Origin: JABMNT01 sp048262655
GTDB lineage: Bacteria; Pseudomonadota; Alphaproteobacteria; Rhodospirillales; Casp-alpha2
NCBI GenBank assembly: GCA_048262655.1
Contig: JBLXEY010000002.1
Location: 310,001 to 374,000, forward strand
DNA: 64,000 nt
Reading direction: 5' to 3'
Below are positions 1 to 8,947 of this stretch, piece after piece; position 1 is the stretch's first letter; the number at the start of each line of letters is the position of its first letter. The notes beneath the pieces are model-generated. The model searched no databases. It was not told the DNA's origin and saw only the letters and a list, made by a program, of their open reading frames with translations. Position numbers and translations under genes: made by a program.

Positions 1-87
1 AAAGTTGATTTGAAGTCGATGCTGAAAGATGTTGAAACGACAACCGAGCAGAACAAAGCATCCGACGCAAAATCAGGAAGCCAGTAA
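1..87 (+). CDS. C-terminal end of an unidentified gene (partial)
   Basis: Frame 1 is open from the first base to a TAA at 85-87, while the other two forward frames are closed within about a dozen bases. The 28 visible residues are hydrophilic and charged (rich in K, D, E, S, T, Q) and look like a disordered C-terminal tail. Too little is present to name a family. The next gene runs in the opposite direction, so this gene ends in a convergent arrangement. Confidence 0.45.
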   Translation, partial: KVDLKSMLKDVETTTEQNKASDAKSGSQ

Positions 88-139
88 ATCGGCGTTTAAT
101 CGATTATAATTGATCCAAAAAGTCTAGCTAAACCCAGCC

Positions 140-964
140 TTAGTCGAGGATGACTTCCTGGCCTTCGTAACAAACGAAAGCCCCATCCCAGACCTGTTTC
201 GCTTCTTCAGCTATTTGATCCATGATGTCATCCGTATGGTCTGGATCATGGTGGAAGATGGCCAGACGCTTTACGTTGGCTGCCTGACATAACTTAATGC
301 CTTCGTTCCAGGTGGAGTGCCCCCAGCCAATTTTCTCAGGGAACTCCTGTTCTGTATAGGTGCTGTCGTAAATCACAAGATCAGCGCCCTCTATCAACCC
401 AAGGATATTCTGGTCCGGCTTTCCGGGCACATGCTCGGTATCCGTAACGTAGACGGCAGATTTGCCTTTATAATCGATCCGGTAGGCTGTCGACCCGTTT
501 GGGTGGTGTAAGGGGGTCGTGCTGACCTTGACGCTGCCAAACAGTTCGAAATTATCCCCGGCTTCGAAGTCTTCAAACTTGAGTTCGGCCTGCATCGCCT
601 CTAGGGGAACAGGAAACATGGGATTGTGCATTTGCGTCGACAACACGTTCTGAACACCACCTTGGTTCTTGAGGTGCCCCGCCATGATCGTAATGGTGCG
701 CCGAGGATCGTAAGCGGGCGTAAAAAAGGGGAATCCGTTGATATGGTCCCAATGCGTGTGCGTGAGCAACAGATAGGTTCTGCGAATATCTTCGTTTAAG
801 ACGACTTTTGAATAGTTGCGGATCCCGGTACCGGAATCCATCGTAAAGTGATGGTCCCCCGCCTGCACTTCAATACAACTGGTGTTACCACCATATTTCA
901 TATGCTCCGGTGATGCGCATGCAATACTGCCACGGACACCCCAAAATTTTATTCTTAATGTCAT
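140..964 (-). CDS. MBL-fold metallo-hydrolase
   Basis: This is a 274-residue metallo-beta-lactamase-fold hydrolase of the PhnP/phosphodiesterase-like group. I start it at the ATG at 964, because the protein then opens with the FWGVRGS stretch typical of this family; an in-frame extension to 1069 has no such similarity. The metal-binding motif HxHxDH is seen as THTHWDH at about residues 68-74. Later ligands are suggested by the His pair before PNGS, the Asp in VTDTEH and the HHDPDH near the C-terminus. Known relatives hydrolyse phosphodiester bonds or cyclic nucleotides, but the substrate cannot be read here. No signal peptide is seen, so it is probably cytoplasmic. Confidence 0.85.
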   Translation of the reverse strand: MTLRIKFWGVRGSIACASPEHMKYGGNTSCIEVQAGDHHFTMDSGTGIRNYSKVVLNEDIRRTYLLLTHTHWDHINGFPFFTPAYDPRRTITIMAGHLKNQGGVQNVLSTQMHNPMFPVPLEAMQAELKFEDFEAGDNFELFGSVKVSTTPLHHPNGSTAYRIDYKGKSAVYVTDTEHVPGKPDQNILGLIEGADLVIYDSTYTEQEFPEKIGWGHSTWNEGIKLCQAANVKRLAIFHHDPDHTDDIMDQIAEEAKQVWDGAFVCYEGQEVILD

Positions 965-1069
965 ATTGTCAGTTTCATCAATGGAACCATAATCATCATC
1001 TAACCGCGTCTGACTCCCATTCTCAACACAAATAAGAGATAAACAAATTGTTTCTTCACGCAGGCGCAA

Positions 1070-1399
1070 ACATCTGTTAACGCCAGCTCATTTTTAACAG
1101 GTTATAGAGGATGATGTGCGGCTGAATTGTGACGCTTATCACAAAAGTACGGAAACAGTGAAGGACTTTTTTCAATCTCCGACTCGGGCCATTTAGTCAT
1201 TCCTCAATATACACAATCTATGTTTGATATTAAAAATAATTATGCGTTTTAAGTTGCTAAACTCATTAATATACAGCGCGAAAGATAGGCTTTTCGGCAT
1301 GGAGACCGAGTCATCATCGTGTTTCTGTGACAAAAAAGGCCGTGCTCCAAATTAAGCAGCACGGCCCGTATCATAATAATACGATTAATCCGATACGGA
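1070..1399. other. Intergenic region between MBL gene and rpoH
   Basis: No convincing gene is seen. The stretch holds the rpoH terminator (1331-1366) and the upstream region of the MBL gene. It is AT-rich around 1200-1260. Short open frames here have no family resemblance and overlap the rpoH end. Confidence 0.5.
1331..1366 (-). terminator. Rho-independent terminator of rpoH
   Basis: A perfect 9-bp stem, GGCCGTGCT at 1338-1346 and AGCACGGCC at 1358-1366, encloses an 11-base loop. On the minus strand it is followed directly by six T (A run at 1332-1337). It lies about 35 bases past the rpoH stop codon. Confidence 0.8.
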
Positions 1400-2308
1400 T
1401 TAAAAATCTTCAGACGACATAATGGGCTCACCACCCTGCTCTTTGGCCGCAATCATCACAGCTTTCTGGACACGCTCAAAAGCCCGCGCTTCTAATTGAC
1501 GTACGCGCTCTCGGCTAATTCCGTAGGATTCTCCAAGTTCTTCCAAAGTTGGCGGATTATCATTGAGTTTACGCTCGGTAAAAATATGACGCTCCCTTTC
1601 GGGTAAACTTGCGACGGCCTTTGCCAAGTGCTCGTGCATAACAGATTGTTGTTCATTATTGGCATAAATTTGTTCGGGCGACGCCCGCTCATCAACTAAT
1701 GAATCTATAAATTCTGCACTTTCGTCATCATGCGACATCGGCGCATTCAACGACATATCTCGAACAGACAGTCTTCCGTTCATATGCATGATATCTTTCT
1801 CAGAAACGCCCATCTTGGAGGAGATTAACTTCGCCTGTTCAGCCGATAGCTCTCCATTGTCCAAAATGTTCAGCTTCGCCTTAACACTCCGCAAGCTGAA
1901 AAAGAGTTTCTTTTGTGATGCGACAGTTCCCAGTTTGACCATTGACCATGATTTCAGGACATACTCTGTAATGGAGGCTTTGATCCACCACATGGCGTAG
2001 GTCGAGAGCCGGAATCCCTTTTCCGGTTCAAACTTTTTAACCGCACGCATCAGGCCAATATTGCCCTCTGAAACCAGGTCAGCAACGGGCAGGCCGTAGC
2101 CGCGATATTTCATAGCCATTTTGACAACGAGCCGCAGATGCGACGTCACCAGCTTATGAGCAGCATCCGTATCGCCATGCTCACGCCATAAAGTTCCCAG
2201 GCGCTGCTCTTCTTCCTTTTCGAGTATGGGGTATGCCCATACTTCGCGGAAATAATGAGACAAGCCGCCGTCCATGGGTACAGCTGGTAATGAAATTTGC
2301 GAAGCCAT
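1400..2308 (-). CDS. rpoH: RNA polymerase sigma-32 factor RpoH
   Basis: This 302-residue alternative sigma factor directs RNA polymerase to heat-shock promoters. It has region 1.2/2 with the GNIGLMRAVKKFEPEKGFR and YAMWWIKASI core-binding and -10 motifs at about residues 82-115. The RpoH box QKKLFFSLR is at 132-140, and a C-terminal region 4 helix-turn-helix (LGESYGISRERVRQLEARA) is at about 255-280. The RpoH box separates it from housekeeping sigma-70. The ATG at 2308 is preceded by AAGGG about 7 bases upstream. Length matches the alphaproteobacterial family (about 290-300). Many alphaproteobacteria have more than one rpoH paralogue, so this may be RpoH1 or RpoH2. Confidence 0.95.
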   Translation of the reverse strand: MASQISLPAVPMDGGLSHYFREVWAYPILEKEEEQRLGTLWREHGDTDAAHKLVTSHLRLVVKMAMKYRGYGLPVADLVSEGNIGLMRAVKKFEPEKGFRLSTYAMWWIKASITEYVLKSWSMVKLGTVASQKKLFFSLRSVKAKLNILDNGELSAEQAKLISSKMGVSEKDIMHMNGRLSVRDMSLNAPMSHDDESAEFIDSLVDERASPEQIYANNEQQSVMHEHLAKAVASLPERERHIFTERKLNDNPPTLEELGESYGISRERVRQLEARAFERVQKAVMIAAKEQGGEPIMSSEDF

Positions 2309-2660
2309 TCTATTTTCCCTTCTTAGTAACGATTATCGCTCCATGATCACAGAATAGAAAAATTCCATGTCAAAAATGAGGCAGCGACAAAATTCAAGAT
2401 AACAATTACGTGATTGATATTTTGTGCGTTCAGCTCACGCGCGATGCGCAAAACTAAAAGGTATCGATTTCGGGAAAGCTAAATAAAAACACTGGGTCAT
2501 TTCATATCCTCCTTCAGAAGCAATACGACCTAATTAAACATGCCCACTTTTCAGTCAGGCGATTATTGCCGACCCCAACTGGGCATCGACATTTCCTAGT
2601 AAGTTATATATTTTTTCGCCAATATGTCAAGTATTTCACGTACTTGTGAAGAATATTCAC
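2309..2660. other. rpoH upstream region / 3' flank of ATP-grasp gene
   Basis: No gene is seen. The rpoH-proximal part carries a candidate promoter (2346-2373). Near the ATP-grasp stop codon is a short inverted repeat (GTGAA/TTCAC around 2645-2660) without a T run. The rest is AT-rich and unremarkable. Confidence 0.4.
2346..2373 (-). promoter_or_regulatory. Candidate sigma-70 type promoter of rpoH
   Basis: On the minus strand TTGACA (complement of 2368-2373) is followed after 16 bases by TGTGAT (complement of 2346-2351), about 40 bases before the rpoH ATG. The -35 is perfect and the -10 weak. I did not find a convincing sigma-32 or sigma-E promoter. Confidence 0.35.
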
Positions 2661-3629
2661 TTAACTTGCGAGCCTAATCTCTTTTTGTGCCGTTAGGGTT
2701 CCAAAACCTTTATCTAGCTCTTCCCCCAGGAACTCTGCCAGCTTTCCCATTGCCGAATATCCTGCAACCCCTTCGGCATCGGAATTATAGTTGGTGTTTG
2801 TATTTATGTCATAGACATACAGGTCACCTGCTTGATCCGCTATAAACTCAATTCCAGCAACTTCCACATCATTTGCGGCCAAAACCTTTTCAAGCTTTCT
2901 TTTGAGTTCAGGAGGTATCCCTGTGCCTTGACGATGAATTTGGAATTTAGGGGCGACCGCTTCACCATCCATATCAACGGAACAAACGTCCGCCGGGCAT
3001 AGCTCAAACCCGTCTGATGTGTCGACACGAACTGCGTAGTAGAATTTGCCACCGATGAACTCCGCGCGCGTAATTGAACGGTCTGGTGCATAGATGTAGT
3101 CCTGCAACAATGTGATTTCATCAATTGTCGGCCGATAGTCTTCACTGCGGACGTGATCGATTAACTGCTGTTTTGTTTCAAAAAGGGCGACTTGATCCCC
3201 TTTCCCGCCCCGGTTGGGTTTAAAGATCACCGGACCGTCTTTAAATGTGTCTGCGGCATCAACGATCTTATCACGCCCATAGGCTACGATCGTGCGTGGA
3301 ACGGGAACGTCATGGGCCTTGAGAGTCGCATACTGCGCCGCTTTATTGATCTCGAGCGCCAAAGCACGACTGGAATTAACGACCCGACGCCCGTGGGCTT
3401 CAAGCCAGGCGAGGACTGCCGCCGCATACTCGGGTGCATAACGATTGTCACGTGTATAAGAAGAAGCGCTCATCCGGTTGTAGAAGACGCCCTCCGGGGG
3501 AGCTTTGGATAAATCCATCATCCCCATAGATAGGTCCCATTCTTCGAAAGGAAGATTGCGCTCTTGAAATGCCTGACGGAGGGGCTCTACCCAAACCGGG
3601 TTTTCATGGATGACGTATATTTTGGACAT
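2661..3629 (-). CDS. ATP-grasp (RimK-like) ligase
   Basis: This 322-residue protein belongs to the RimK/glutathione-synthetase ATP-grasp superfamily, which forms amide bonds through an acyl-phosphate. An N-terminal pre-ATP-grasp domain (MSKIYVIHENP) is followed by the ATP-binding part (VIFKPNRGGKGDQV at about 145-158). The Mg-binding end is EFIADQAGDLYVYDINTNTNYN, with the acidic and Asn residues expected of the family. I chose the ATG at 3629 because GAGG lies about 8 bases before it; the upstream TTG has no ribosome site. The acceptor substrate is unknown. The protein is soluble and stands alone, with no partner gene on the same strand nearby. Confidence 0.8.
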   Translation of the reverse strand: MSKIYVIHENPVWVEPLRQAFQERNLPFEEWDLSMGMMDLSKAPPEGVFYNRMSASSYTRDNRYAPEYAAAVLAWLEAHGRRVVNSSRALALEINKAAQYATLKAHDVPVPRTIVAYGRDKIVDAADTFKDGPVIFKPNRGGKGDQVALFETKQQLIDHVRSEDYRPTIDEITLLQDYIYAPDRSITRAEFIGGKFYYAVRVDTSDGFELCPADVCSVDMDGEAVAPKFQIHRQGTGIPPELKRKLEKVLAANDVEVAGIEFIADQAGDLYVYDINTNTNYNSDAEGVAGYSAMGKLAEFLGEELDKGFGTLTAQKEIRLAS

Positions 3630-4112
3630 CTGAGACCTCAACTTTAATTCATATTTATAATGTGTTTTATGTTATTTTATATATAGGGTGTGTGTATTAT
3701 TTTTCATTACATTTTTTTAATGTGATTAATAGAGTCTCAAAACCTTACTAAAGATCATATCGGTTCTCACAATTAGTGAGAAATCTCTCAGATGAATGAG
3801 AACCTGAAAATATAAGGTGAGATAACGTCTGCTGTTGAACGAAGCAGACACTATTCGACCGATTTAAAGATGTCACATGAGGGCCACAGGCCGGCATTCT
3901 TCGCCTCTAATAGAGATCGCCCCTAGGTCGCTGGATTAACGCCATCCGCCTGCAACATGGCACGTAACTTGCTCTTCTCTCAATGTTCCAGACTGCTGGG
4001 TTTCCGGAGACGAAATTCTGGTGACATACGAAGGAAAATGGCCGCGATACAGGATCGCTGTCGCGATCTGTGTCGCAGTTAGATTCTCATTCTGCGAATT
4101 AGGAGAATAAAG
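3630..4112. other. Divergent intergenic region with repeats
   Basis: No gene is evident. The ATP-grasp-proximal 100 bases are very AT-rich (promoter-like). A TCTCA/TGAGA array lies at 3735-3822. A 7-bp hairpin (GTCTGCT at 3827-3833, AGCAGAC at 3843-3849) follows it without a T run. The leader up to the kinase start is otherwise about 260 bases of unexplained sequence. Confidence 0.5.
3735..3822. promoter_or_regulatory. Array of TCTCA/TGAGA half-sites (putative operator)
   Basis: TCTCA occurs at 3735-3739, 3765-3769 and 3786-3790. TGAGA occurs at 3777-3781, 3797-3801 and 3818-3822. The pairs form dyads, the best being TTCTCAC-N5-GTGAGAA at 3764-3782. Successive equivalent half-sites are 20-21 bases apart, i.e. 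two helical turns. This looks like a multi-dimer binding site for a transcription factor controlling the divergent kinase and/or the ATP-grasp gene. The factor is unknown. Confidence 0.45.
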
Positions 4113-6839
4113 GTGTCCAAATCGATTAATGCATCAGCGCGCATCTCAAACAGCTGGGTCATTCTTTTTGTTATCTTTGCCGTTTCGACGGGAATCATTC
4201 TATATGGATTGGTGGATCGCCATCATCACGAGATGTCGCAAGCGCATGTCATGCGGATCGCCAAGACAACCGCTGAAAACATCAACCATTTCCGCTCCTA
4301 TTATTCCCGGGAGGTCGTGAGCAGCGCTCTCAAACGGGGCATCGAAGCAACTCATGAGTACAAGGACCGAGCATATGCCATCCCCCTGCCGGCAACCCTG
4401 TCCATCGAGCTAGGCGAGTTCATGCGCAACGAGAATGCGCAGATCGATTATAAGATGTTCAGTTCATACCCGTTTCCATGGCGCTTGAACCGCAAGTTGG
4501 ACGTCACGGAGACCGGGATATTGGAGAACGGCATCGCGGAAGAACACACCGCCAGGGAAGAAGATGGCCGGATTAGGTTCTTTTCTCCCGTGATCATGGG
4601 GGAAAGCTGTATTGATTGTCACAATACGCATCCTGAGAGCCCTAAGACCGATTGGAACGTCGGCGATTTGCGCGGTTATCAAGAGATCGTCATCCCCGCC
4701 TCCTTCGCCGCGGCCAATCAAAATCTCCGAACGGAATCCTTCAATTACATCATTCTGTTTTTCATTTTCGCTTTTACCACCGGGCTAATTTCGATCATCT
4801 TCCTGGCTGCACGAAACAAAAAGGCGTTCAGCCGTGTCCAGGAGTATGCCCTCTTAGAAGTTCAGAAGGGTGCGGAACTGGAACATATCAACATCCAGCT
4901 TGAGAAGAGTGTCGGCGAGTTGAATGCCGTCTTGGACAATGCCGCGGACGCCATCATCACGATCGATCAGTCAGGGCGGGTCATTTCGGCGAATGCCGCG
5001 ACCCAGAAGATATTTGGACACGAGATTGACGACCTGATCGGGCAAAACGTCAACATCCTGATGCCGGATGACCATTCCGAGGTACATGACGACTATTTGA
5101 GGAAATACAAAGAGACGGGAAAGGGACAGATCATCGGGTTGGGCCGTGAGGTGATTGCTCGTCGCGCCGATGGCGAGAGCTTCCCTATCGAACTCTCTAT
5201 AGGAGAGATTAACCTCGACGGAACGAAATACTTCACTGGGATCATCCGTGATATTTCCGGACGCAAGAATGCAGAAGCTGCGCTCCGCGCGAGTTTGGAC
5301 AAAGAACGTCTTCTCTCTTTGGTTGCTTCAAAAACCGACAACGCGGTCATCATTACCAATGCGGATGGCACGATCAGATGGGTCAACAACGGGTTCGAGA
5401 GGATTTCCGGGTATTCCCAAGCCGAAATGGTGGGCAAACGGCCAGGCGAAGTCCTTCAGGGACCAAATTCCAGCGAAGCGGCGATTGCCGAGATGTCGGA
5501 AGCCATAAAATCTCAAAGGAGCTTCACAGCGGAGATTGTTAACTACGCGAAGACCGGCGAGGAATACTGGGTCCAAATTGAAGCGCAACCGGTTTTCGAC
5601 GACGATGGCAAACTCGATGCATTTATCGCTATTGAGCGCGACATAACCGAAACACGACGGCGCGAAGATGATCTTGAACATGCCCGCGAGGCCGCTGAAC
5701 AGAGCAACAAGTCCAAGTCAAAGTTCCTGGCTATGATGAGCCATGAGATACGCACACCGCTAAACGCCATCATCGGCAGCCTGAGCCTGTTGCGCGATGA
5801 ATCAAACGCAGATGATCAGCTAACGTTCATCGATACAGCTCAGACCTCCGCGGAGAACTTGCAGACCATCATCAGCGACATTTTGGATATTTCCAAGCTT
5901 GAGGCTGAAGTGCTGGATTTGGAGTTCTCGGACGTCAGCATTGCCAATGTGCTGACCGAAGTCGCATCAGTGCTTGAGCCGAGGGCAAAGGAGAAAGATA
6001 TCTATCTCGAATGGTTTGTCGAGAACGATGATCTTAGGGCGATCTCCATCGACGTGACTCGAGTACGCCAAGTGCTCATTAACTTTGTCGCGAACGCCAT
6101 CAAATTCACTGAGGAGGGTGGGGTTCGATTGCGAGCCTATCACTCGTGTGATCTAGCGGCCCGTGGGTTCTTCAGAATTGATGTCGCTGATACTGGGGTA
6201 GGAATCTCAGATAACGACCAAATACACATTTTTGACGAGTTCTGGACCAAGAACCTGAGCGTCAAGAATACCGCCCCCGGAACGGGCCTCGGCTTGGCGA
6301 TATGCCGCCGCCTGGCTCAGACGATGGGAGGTGACGTAGGTGTTCGGAGCGCTGTGGGCTCGGGCAGCACATTTTGGCTCGAACTTCCGCTAACGCTGGC
6401 GAAGTCTTTTCCCACCAAACTTAATGAATCAGCCGCAGGCAATGATCTTCCGACCCAGTTCACGGGGCACATCTTGCTCGCCGAAGACAACTCGGCAAAT
6501 CAGCTAGTGATCACGGCAATGCTCAAGAAACTGGGCCTGACCTGCGATACCGCCTCCAACGGCTTGGAAACCCTATCCGCCGTGAAGCGACGTCAGTACG
6601 AGCTGATTCTGATGGATGTCAACATGCCGGAGATGGACGGTATTGAGGCAACGCGAATCATGCGCCAAGAAGATCTAATTGGACGAACACCAGTAGTCGC
6701 CATTACTGCTCATGTGATGAAGGGGGATCGCGAATCGTTGTTCGAACAAGGTTTCAACGATTACGTCCCGAAACCGCTCTCTGCCATCGACTTGCGAAAG
6801 CTATTTGTTCGCATGAGCCCGAAGTTGGACGCGAATTAG
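4113..6839 (+). CDS. Hybrid sensor histidine kinase with heme-binding DUF3365/Tll0287-like sensor
   Basis: This is a 908-residue inner-membrane two-component kinase. Order: TM helix at about 14-34; periplasmic DUF3365/Tll0287-like sensor with a CxxCH c-type heme site (C166, C169, H170); second TM at about 213-233; PAS at about 270-390; second PAS at about 400-520; HisKA dimerisation domain with SHEIRTPLNA (phospho-acceptor H544); HATPase_c with N and G boxes (NFVANAIKF, DTGVGI, GTGLGLAI); C-terminal receiver with DVNMPEMDG (acceptor D835). GTG at 4113 is preceded by AGGAG 8 bases upstream. The family suggests sensing of redox state, gas or a ligand through the heme (inference). No output regulator is adjacent, so signal probably passes through an unlinked Hpt or regulator. 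Confidence 0.93.
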   Translation: MSKSINASARISNSWVILFVIFAVSTGIILYGLVDRHHHEMSQAHVMRIAKTTAENINHFRSYYSREVVSSALKRGIEATHEYKDRAYAIPLPATLSIELGEFMRNENAQIDYKMFSSYPFPWRLNRKLDVTETGILENGIAEEHTAREEDGRIRFFSPVIMGESCIDCHNTHPESPKTDWNVGDLRGYQEIVIPASFAAANQNLRTESFNYIILFFIFAFTTGLISIIFLAARNKKAFSRVQEYALLEVQKGAELEHINIQLEKSVGELNAVLDNAADAIITIDQSGRVISANAATQKIFGHEIDDLIGQNVNILMPDDHSEVHDDYLRKYKETGKGQIIGLGREVIARRADGESFPIELSIGEINLDGTKYFTGIIRDISGRKNAEAALRASLDKERLLSLVASKTDNAVIITNADGTIRWVNNGFERISGYSQAEMVGKRPGEVLQGPNSSEAAIAEMSEAIKSQRSFTAEIVNYAKTGEEYWVQIEAQPVFDDDGKLDAFIAIERDITETRRREDDLEHAREAAEQSNKSKSKFLAMMSHEIRTPLNAIIGSLSLLRDESNADDQLTFIDTAQTSAENLQTIISDILDISKLEAEVLDLEFSDVSIANVLTEVASVLEPRAKEKDIYLEWFVENDDLRAISIDVTRVRQVLINFVANAIKFTEEGGVRLRAYHSCDLAARGFFRIDVADTGVGISDNDQIHIFDEFWTKNLSVKNTAPGTGLGLAICRRLAQTMGGDVGVRSAVGSGSTFWLELPLTLAKSFPTKLNESAAGNDLPTQFTGHILLAEDNSANQLVITAMLKKLGLTCDTASNGLETLSAVKRRQYELILMDVNMPEMDGIEATRIMRQEDLIGRTPVVAITAHVMKGDRESLFEQGFNDYVPKPLSAIDLRKLFVRMSPKLDAN

Positions 6840-7182
6840 GAAAATGCATGATCCCAGCATTGTTCGGAAAGGGGCACACCCCGACTAGCTTTTAAACGGG
6901 AAGCGGGGCCCGCTTTAGTATGTTTACTTGTTACAGGTTAATTCAAATGCAGGGTTCGCGTGGCCTAACCAGCCAAGGCTATCTCCGAAAGGATGTTGGC
7001 TAGCAACGGCGCTCATCGGTGTTGTCGGGATCAATTTGCGCGTAAAATAGCGCGCACGCACATATGATTAGGCTATTGGTTCCCATGCAATGAACGCAAC
7101 TGGTGATGATTGAGGAAAATCAAGACCACAGCTGGCCCGCCTTTGCGTGGGCTGGTTGAACGTCGTTAACGCCCAATCGAAA
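6840..7182. other. Intergenic region with several hairpins
   Basis: No gene is seen. Three inverted repeats stand out: a short AAGCGGG/CCCGCTT palindrome near 6900-6916, AGCCAA (6971-6976) with TTGGCT (6996-7001) around an inner TCC-GAAA-GGA hairpin, and TGCGCG (7037-7042) with CGCGCA (7051-7056). None has a clear T run. They may be terminators, or parts of a small structured RNA. Confidence 0.35.
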
Positions 7183-8040
7183 TTAATTTGTTCCGGCGAG
7201 AGTATCGTTCTTAAGCGAAGGCCCTAGCTCATATCCCAAATCGGGTATGGGCGGAAGTTCAAGTTGTTGGCCGTTGTTGATTTCAGATTTGCGCTTTTGA
7301 CGGTACAAACTGCGGATCGCTGCATAGTAATCAACAGAAGTCTTTTTAATCTGGCGCAAGTCGTCGGCGACACTTGCATATTCGGAAACACCGCCTGTTA
7401 CTTTAAGTGTCCAGTCAATGGCATCTCTGTCGGTATTTGATATCCAGTTACCTGAAGCATCGAAATACGGATCAACCACAAACTTACCAAGCGCATCACG
7501 TGGATTTGAAGGGCCGAAAATGGGAAGAACCAGATATACGCCCTCACCGACACCCCAAACACCGAGGGTCTGACCGAAGTCCTCTTTTTCAATCGGATGC
7601 CCCGCCTCTCCTGCGACATCGGCAATACCACCGATACCCACGATCGTGTTCACCATAAACTTGTTTACTGTAAGAAAGGCTTCTTTCGGGTCACCTTGCA
7701 GCAGCTGATTCGCAACTGTGATGGGGGTCGCGATGTGGTTCAGGAAATTACCAACACCTGTTCGGAAGACAGCAGGTAAATTGTCGTTGTAAAGATCGGC
7801 CACGGGATCCAGAAAGTTTTCTTGAACATAAACGTTGAAGCCAAAAATTGAACGGTTCATGCCCTCGAGCGGATCATTAACATTATCGACATCGTCATCG
7901 ACGGCAGCCGTCAAGACCTGAGGGATAGGCGCTGCCACCTTCTGACGCACAGGATCTGCTACTGCGTCACCCACGACAGCCAAAGACATTGCCGCACCAA
8001 CAGCAATACCCATCAAAGAAATCTTCTGTTTTTTCAGCAT
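7183..8040 (-). CDS. mlaA: MlaA (VacJ) family outer-membrane lipid-transport protein
   Basis: This 285-residue MlaA/VacJ homologue belongs to a family that removes phospholipids from the outer leaflet of the outer membrane. The family signature NDPLEGMNRSIFGFN follows the leader at about residues 55-70; the conserved core continues through DFGQTLGVWGVGEGVYLVLP and GPSNPRDALG. I use the ATG at 8040; an in-frame GTG at 8058 is possible. The leader has a hydrophobic core ending AVADP, which fits signal peptidase I, and I see no lipobox Cys, unlike E. coli MlaA. It is divergent from two MlaC-type genes, which supports a shared lipid-trafficking role. Confidence 0.88.
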   Translation of the reverse strand: MLKKQKISLMGIAVGAAMSLAVVGDAVADPVRQKVAAPIPQVLTAAVDDDVDNVNDPLEGMNRSIFGFNVYVQENFLDPVADLYNDNLPAVFRTGVGNFLNHIATPITVANQLLQGDPKEAFLTVNKFMVNTIVGIGGIADVAGEAGHPIEKEDFGQTLGVWGVGEGVYLVLPIFGPSNPRDALGKFVVDPYFDASGNWISNTDRDAIDWTLKVTGGVSEYASVADDLRQIKKTSVDYYAAIRSLYRQKRKSEINNGQQLELPPIPDLGYELGPSLKNDTLAGTN

Positions 8041-8301
8041 CACTTTACGGCAACTCACTGATTCTTCATTCGTCGTTTATGTATAACACACGTATCTTTT
8101 TAGCAATAAACAATCCGTAACACTTCACTGCTATAGTCTTACATGTTTATGCGAGTTTGAGCACTCCTGCAACCCGATATCTGACAATTTTGCTTCAGTG
8201 TTGTAATATTGCAAGATAGGCAGGGGCTCGCGTAAGCTTGTTTTGACAAACGTTGAGTTCTAATGGACTTTTGACGTGAAATTGACTTTAGGGAATAGAA
8301 A

Positions 8302-8931
8302 ATGATTCGAAGAATCGTATTAAGTTTGGCGTTTTTTGTCGTAATAGCCTTTAACAACACGTCCCCTACCCTTGCAGTGGCAAGCGATTCGCCAGAAAGT
8401 GTTGTTTCAACATTTCAAGAACGGCTCGTTGATGTCATGAAGGTTGCTGATCAATTGTCTGTGAAAAAACGCTTTGATCAGTTGGTTCCAGCCGTTGATG
8501 ATGCTTTTCATATGCCATTGATGACGCAAATCGCCGTCGGTTCCTATTGGAAAAACACAGCTGAGAAGGAACGTAAAAAAGCTGTTCAGGCCTTTAAAAG
8601 CATGAGCGTCTCTACGCTCGCTACGTTATTTGACGGTTACAGTGGGGAAGTCTTCGAACATCAAACGAATACGCCGGGGCCGTCGAAAACAATTATTGTT
8701 AAGACTGATTTGATTAAATCAGATGGATCCAGAATTCAAATTGCCTATGTTACAAAAGAGTTCAAATCCGGATGGCGCATTATTGATATCATTGTTGATG
8801 GTGGCATCAGTGAATTGAAAGTGCGACGCTCCGAATATCGGCAGGTCCTTAAAACCAGCGGAATGACCGGGTTGATTAACCTATTGGAAGAGAAAGCCAG
8901 AGAATTAATGTCAGAATCAAACGCGAGCTAG
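8302..8931 (+). CDS. MlaC/Ttg2D/HpnM family periplasmic lipid-binding protein (copy 1)
   Basis: This 209-residue secreted protein has an N-terminal signal sequence (MIRRIVLSLAFFVVIAF) and the MlaC-like fold pattern: an N-terminal helix pair, a YWKNTAEKERKKAV segment, FDGYSGEVF, then the beta-sheet core (IAYVTKEFKSGWRIIDIIVDGGIS) and SEYRQVLK near the C-terminus. Family members carry a phospholipid between membranes; HpnM is the hopanoid-linked subgroup. The ATG at 8302 follows an AGGGA site. It is followed after 16 bases by a paralogue with the same segment order, so the two are a tandem duplication and probably an operon. Confidence 0.85.
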   Translation: MIRRIVLSLAFFVVIAFNNTSPTLAVASDSPESVVSTFQERLVDVMKVADQLSVKKRFDQLVPAVDDAFHMPLMTQIAVGSYWKNTAEKERKKAVQAFKSMSVSTLATLFDGYSGEVFEHQTNTPGPSKTIIVKTDLIKSDGSRIQIAYVTKEFKSGWRIIDIIVDGGISELKVRRSEYRQVLKTSGMTGLINLLEEKARELMSESNAS

Positions 8932-8947
8932 GGGTCGGAGGTTTTAG

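Noticed and set aside
2400..2430. Sigma-32 promoter in front of rpoH
   Set aside because: CTTGAA and a CTCAT box are present but the spacer is too short to fit the heat-shock consensus.
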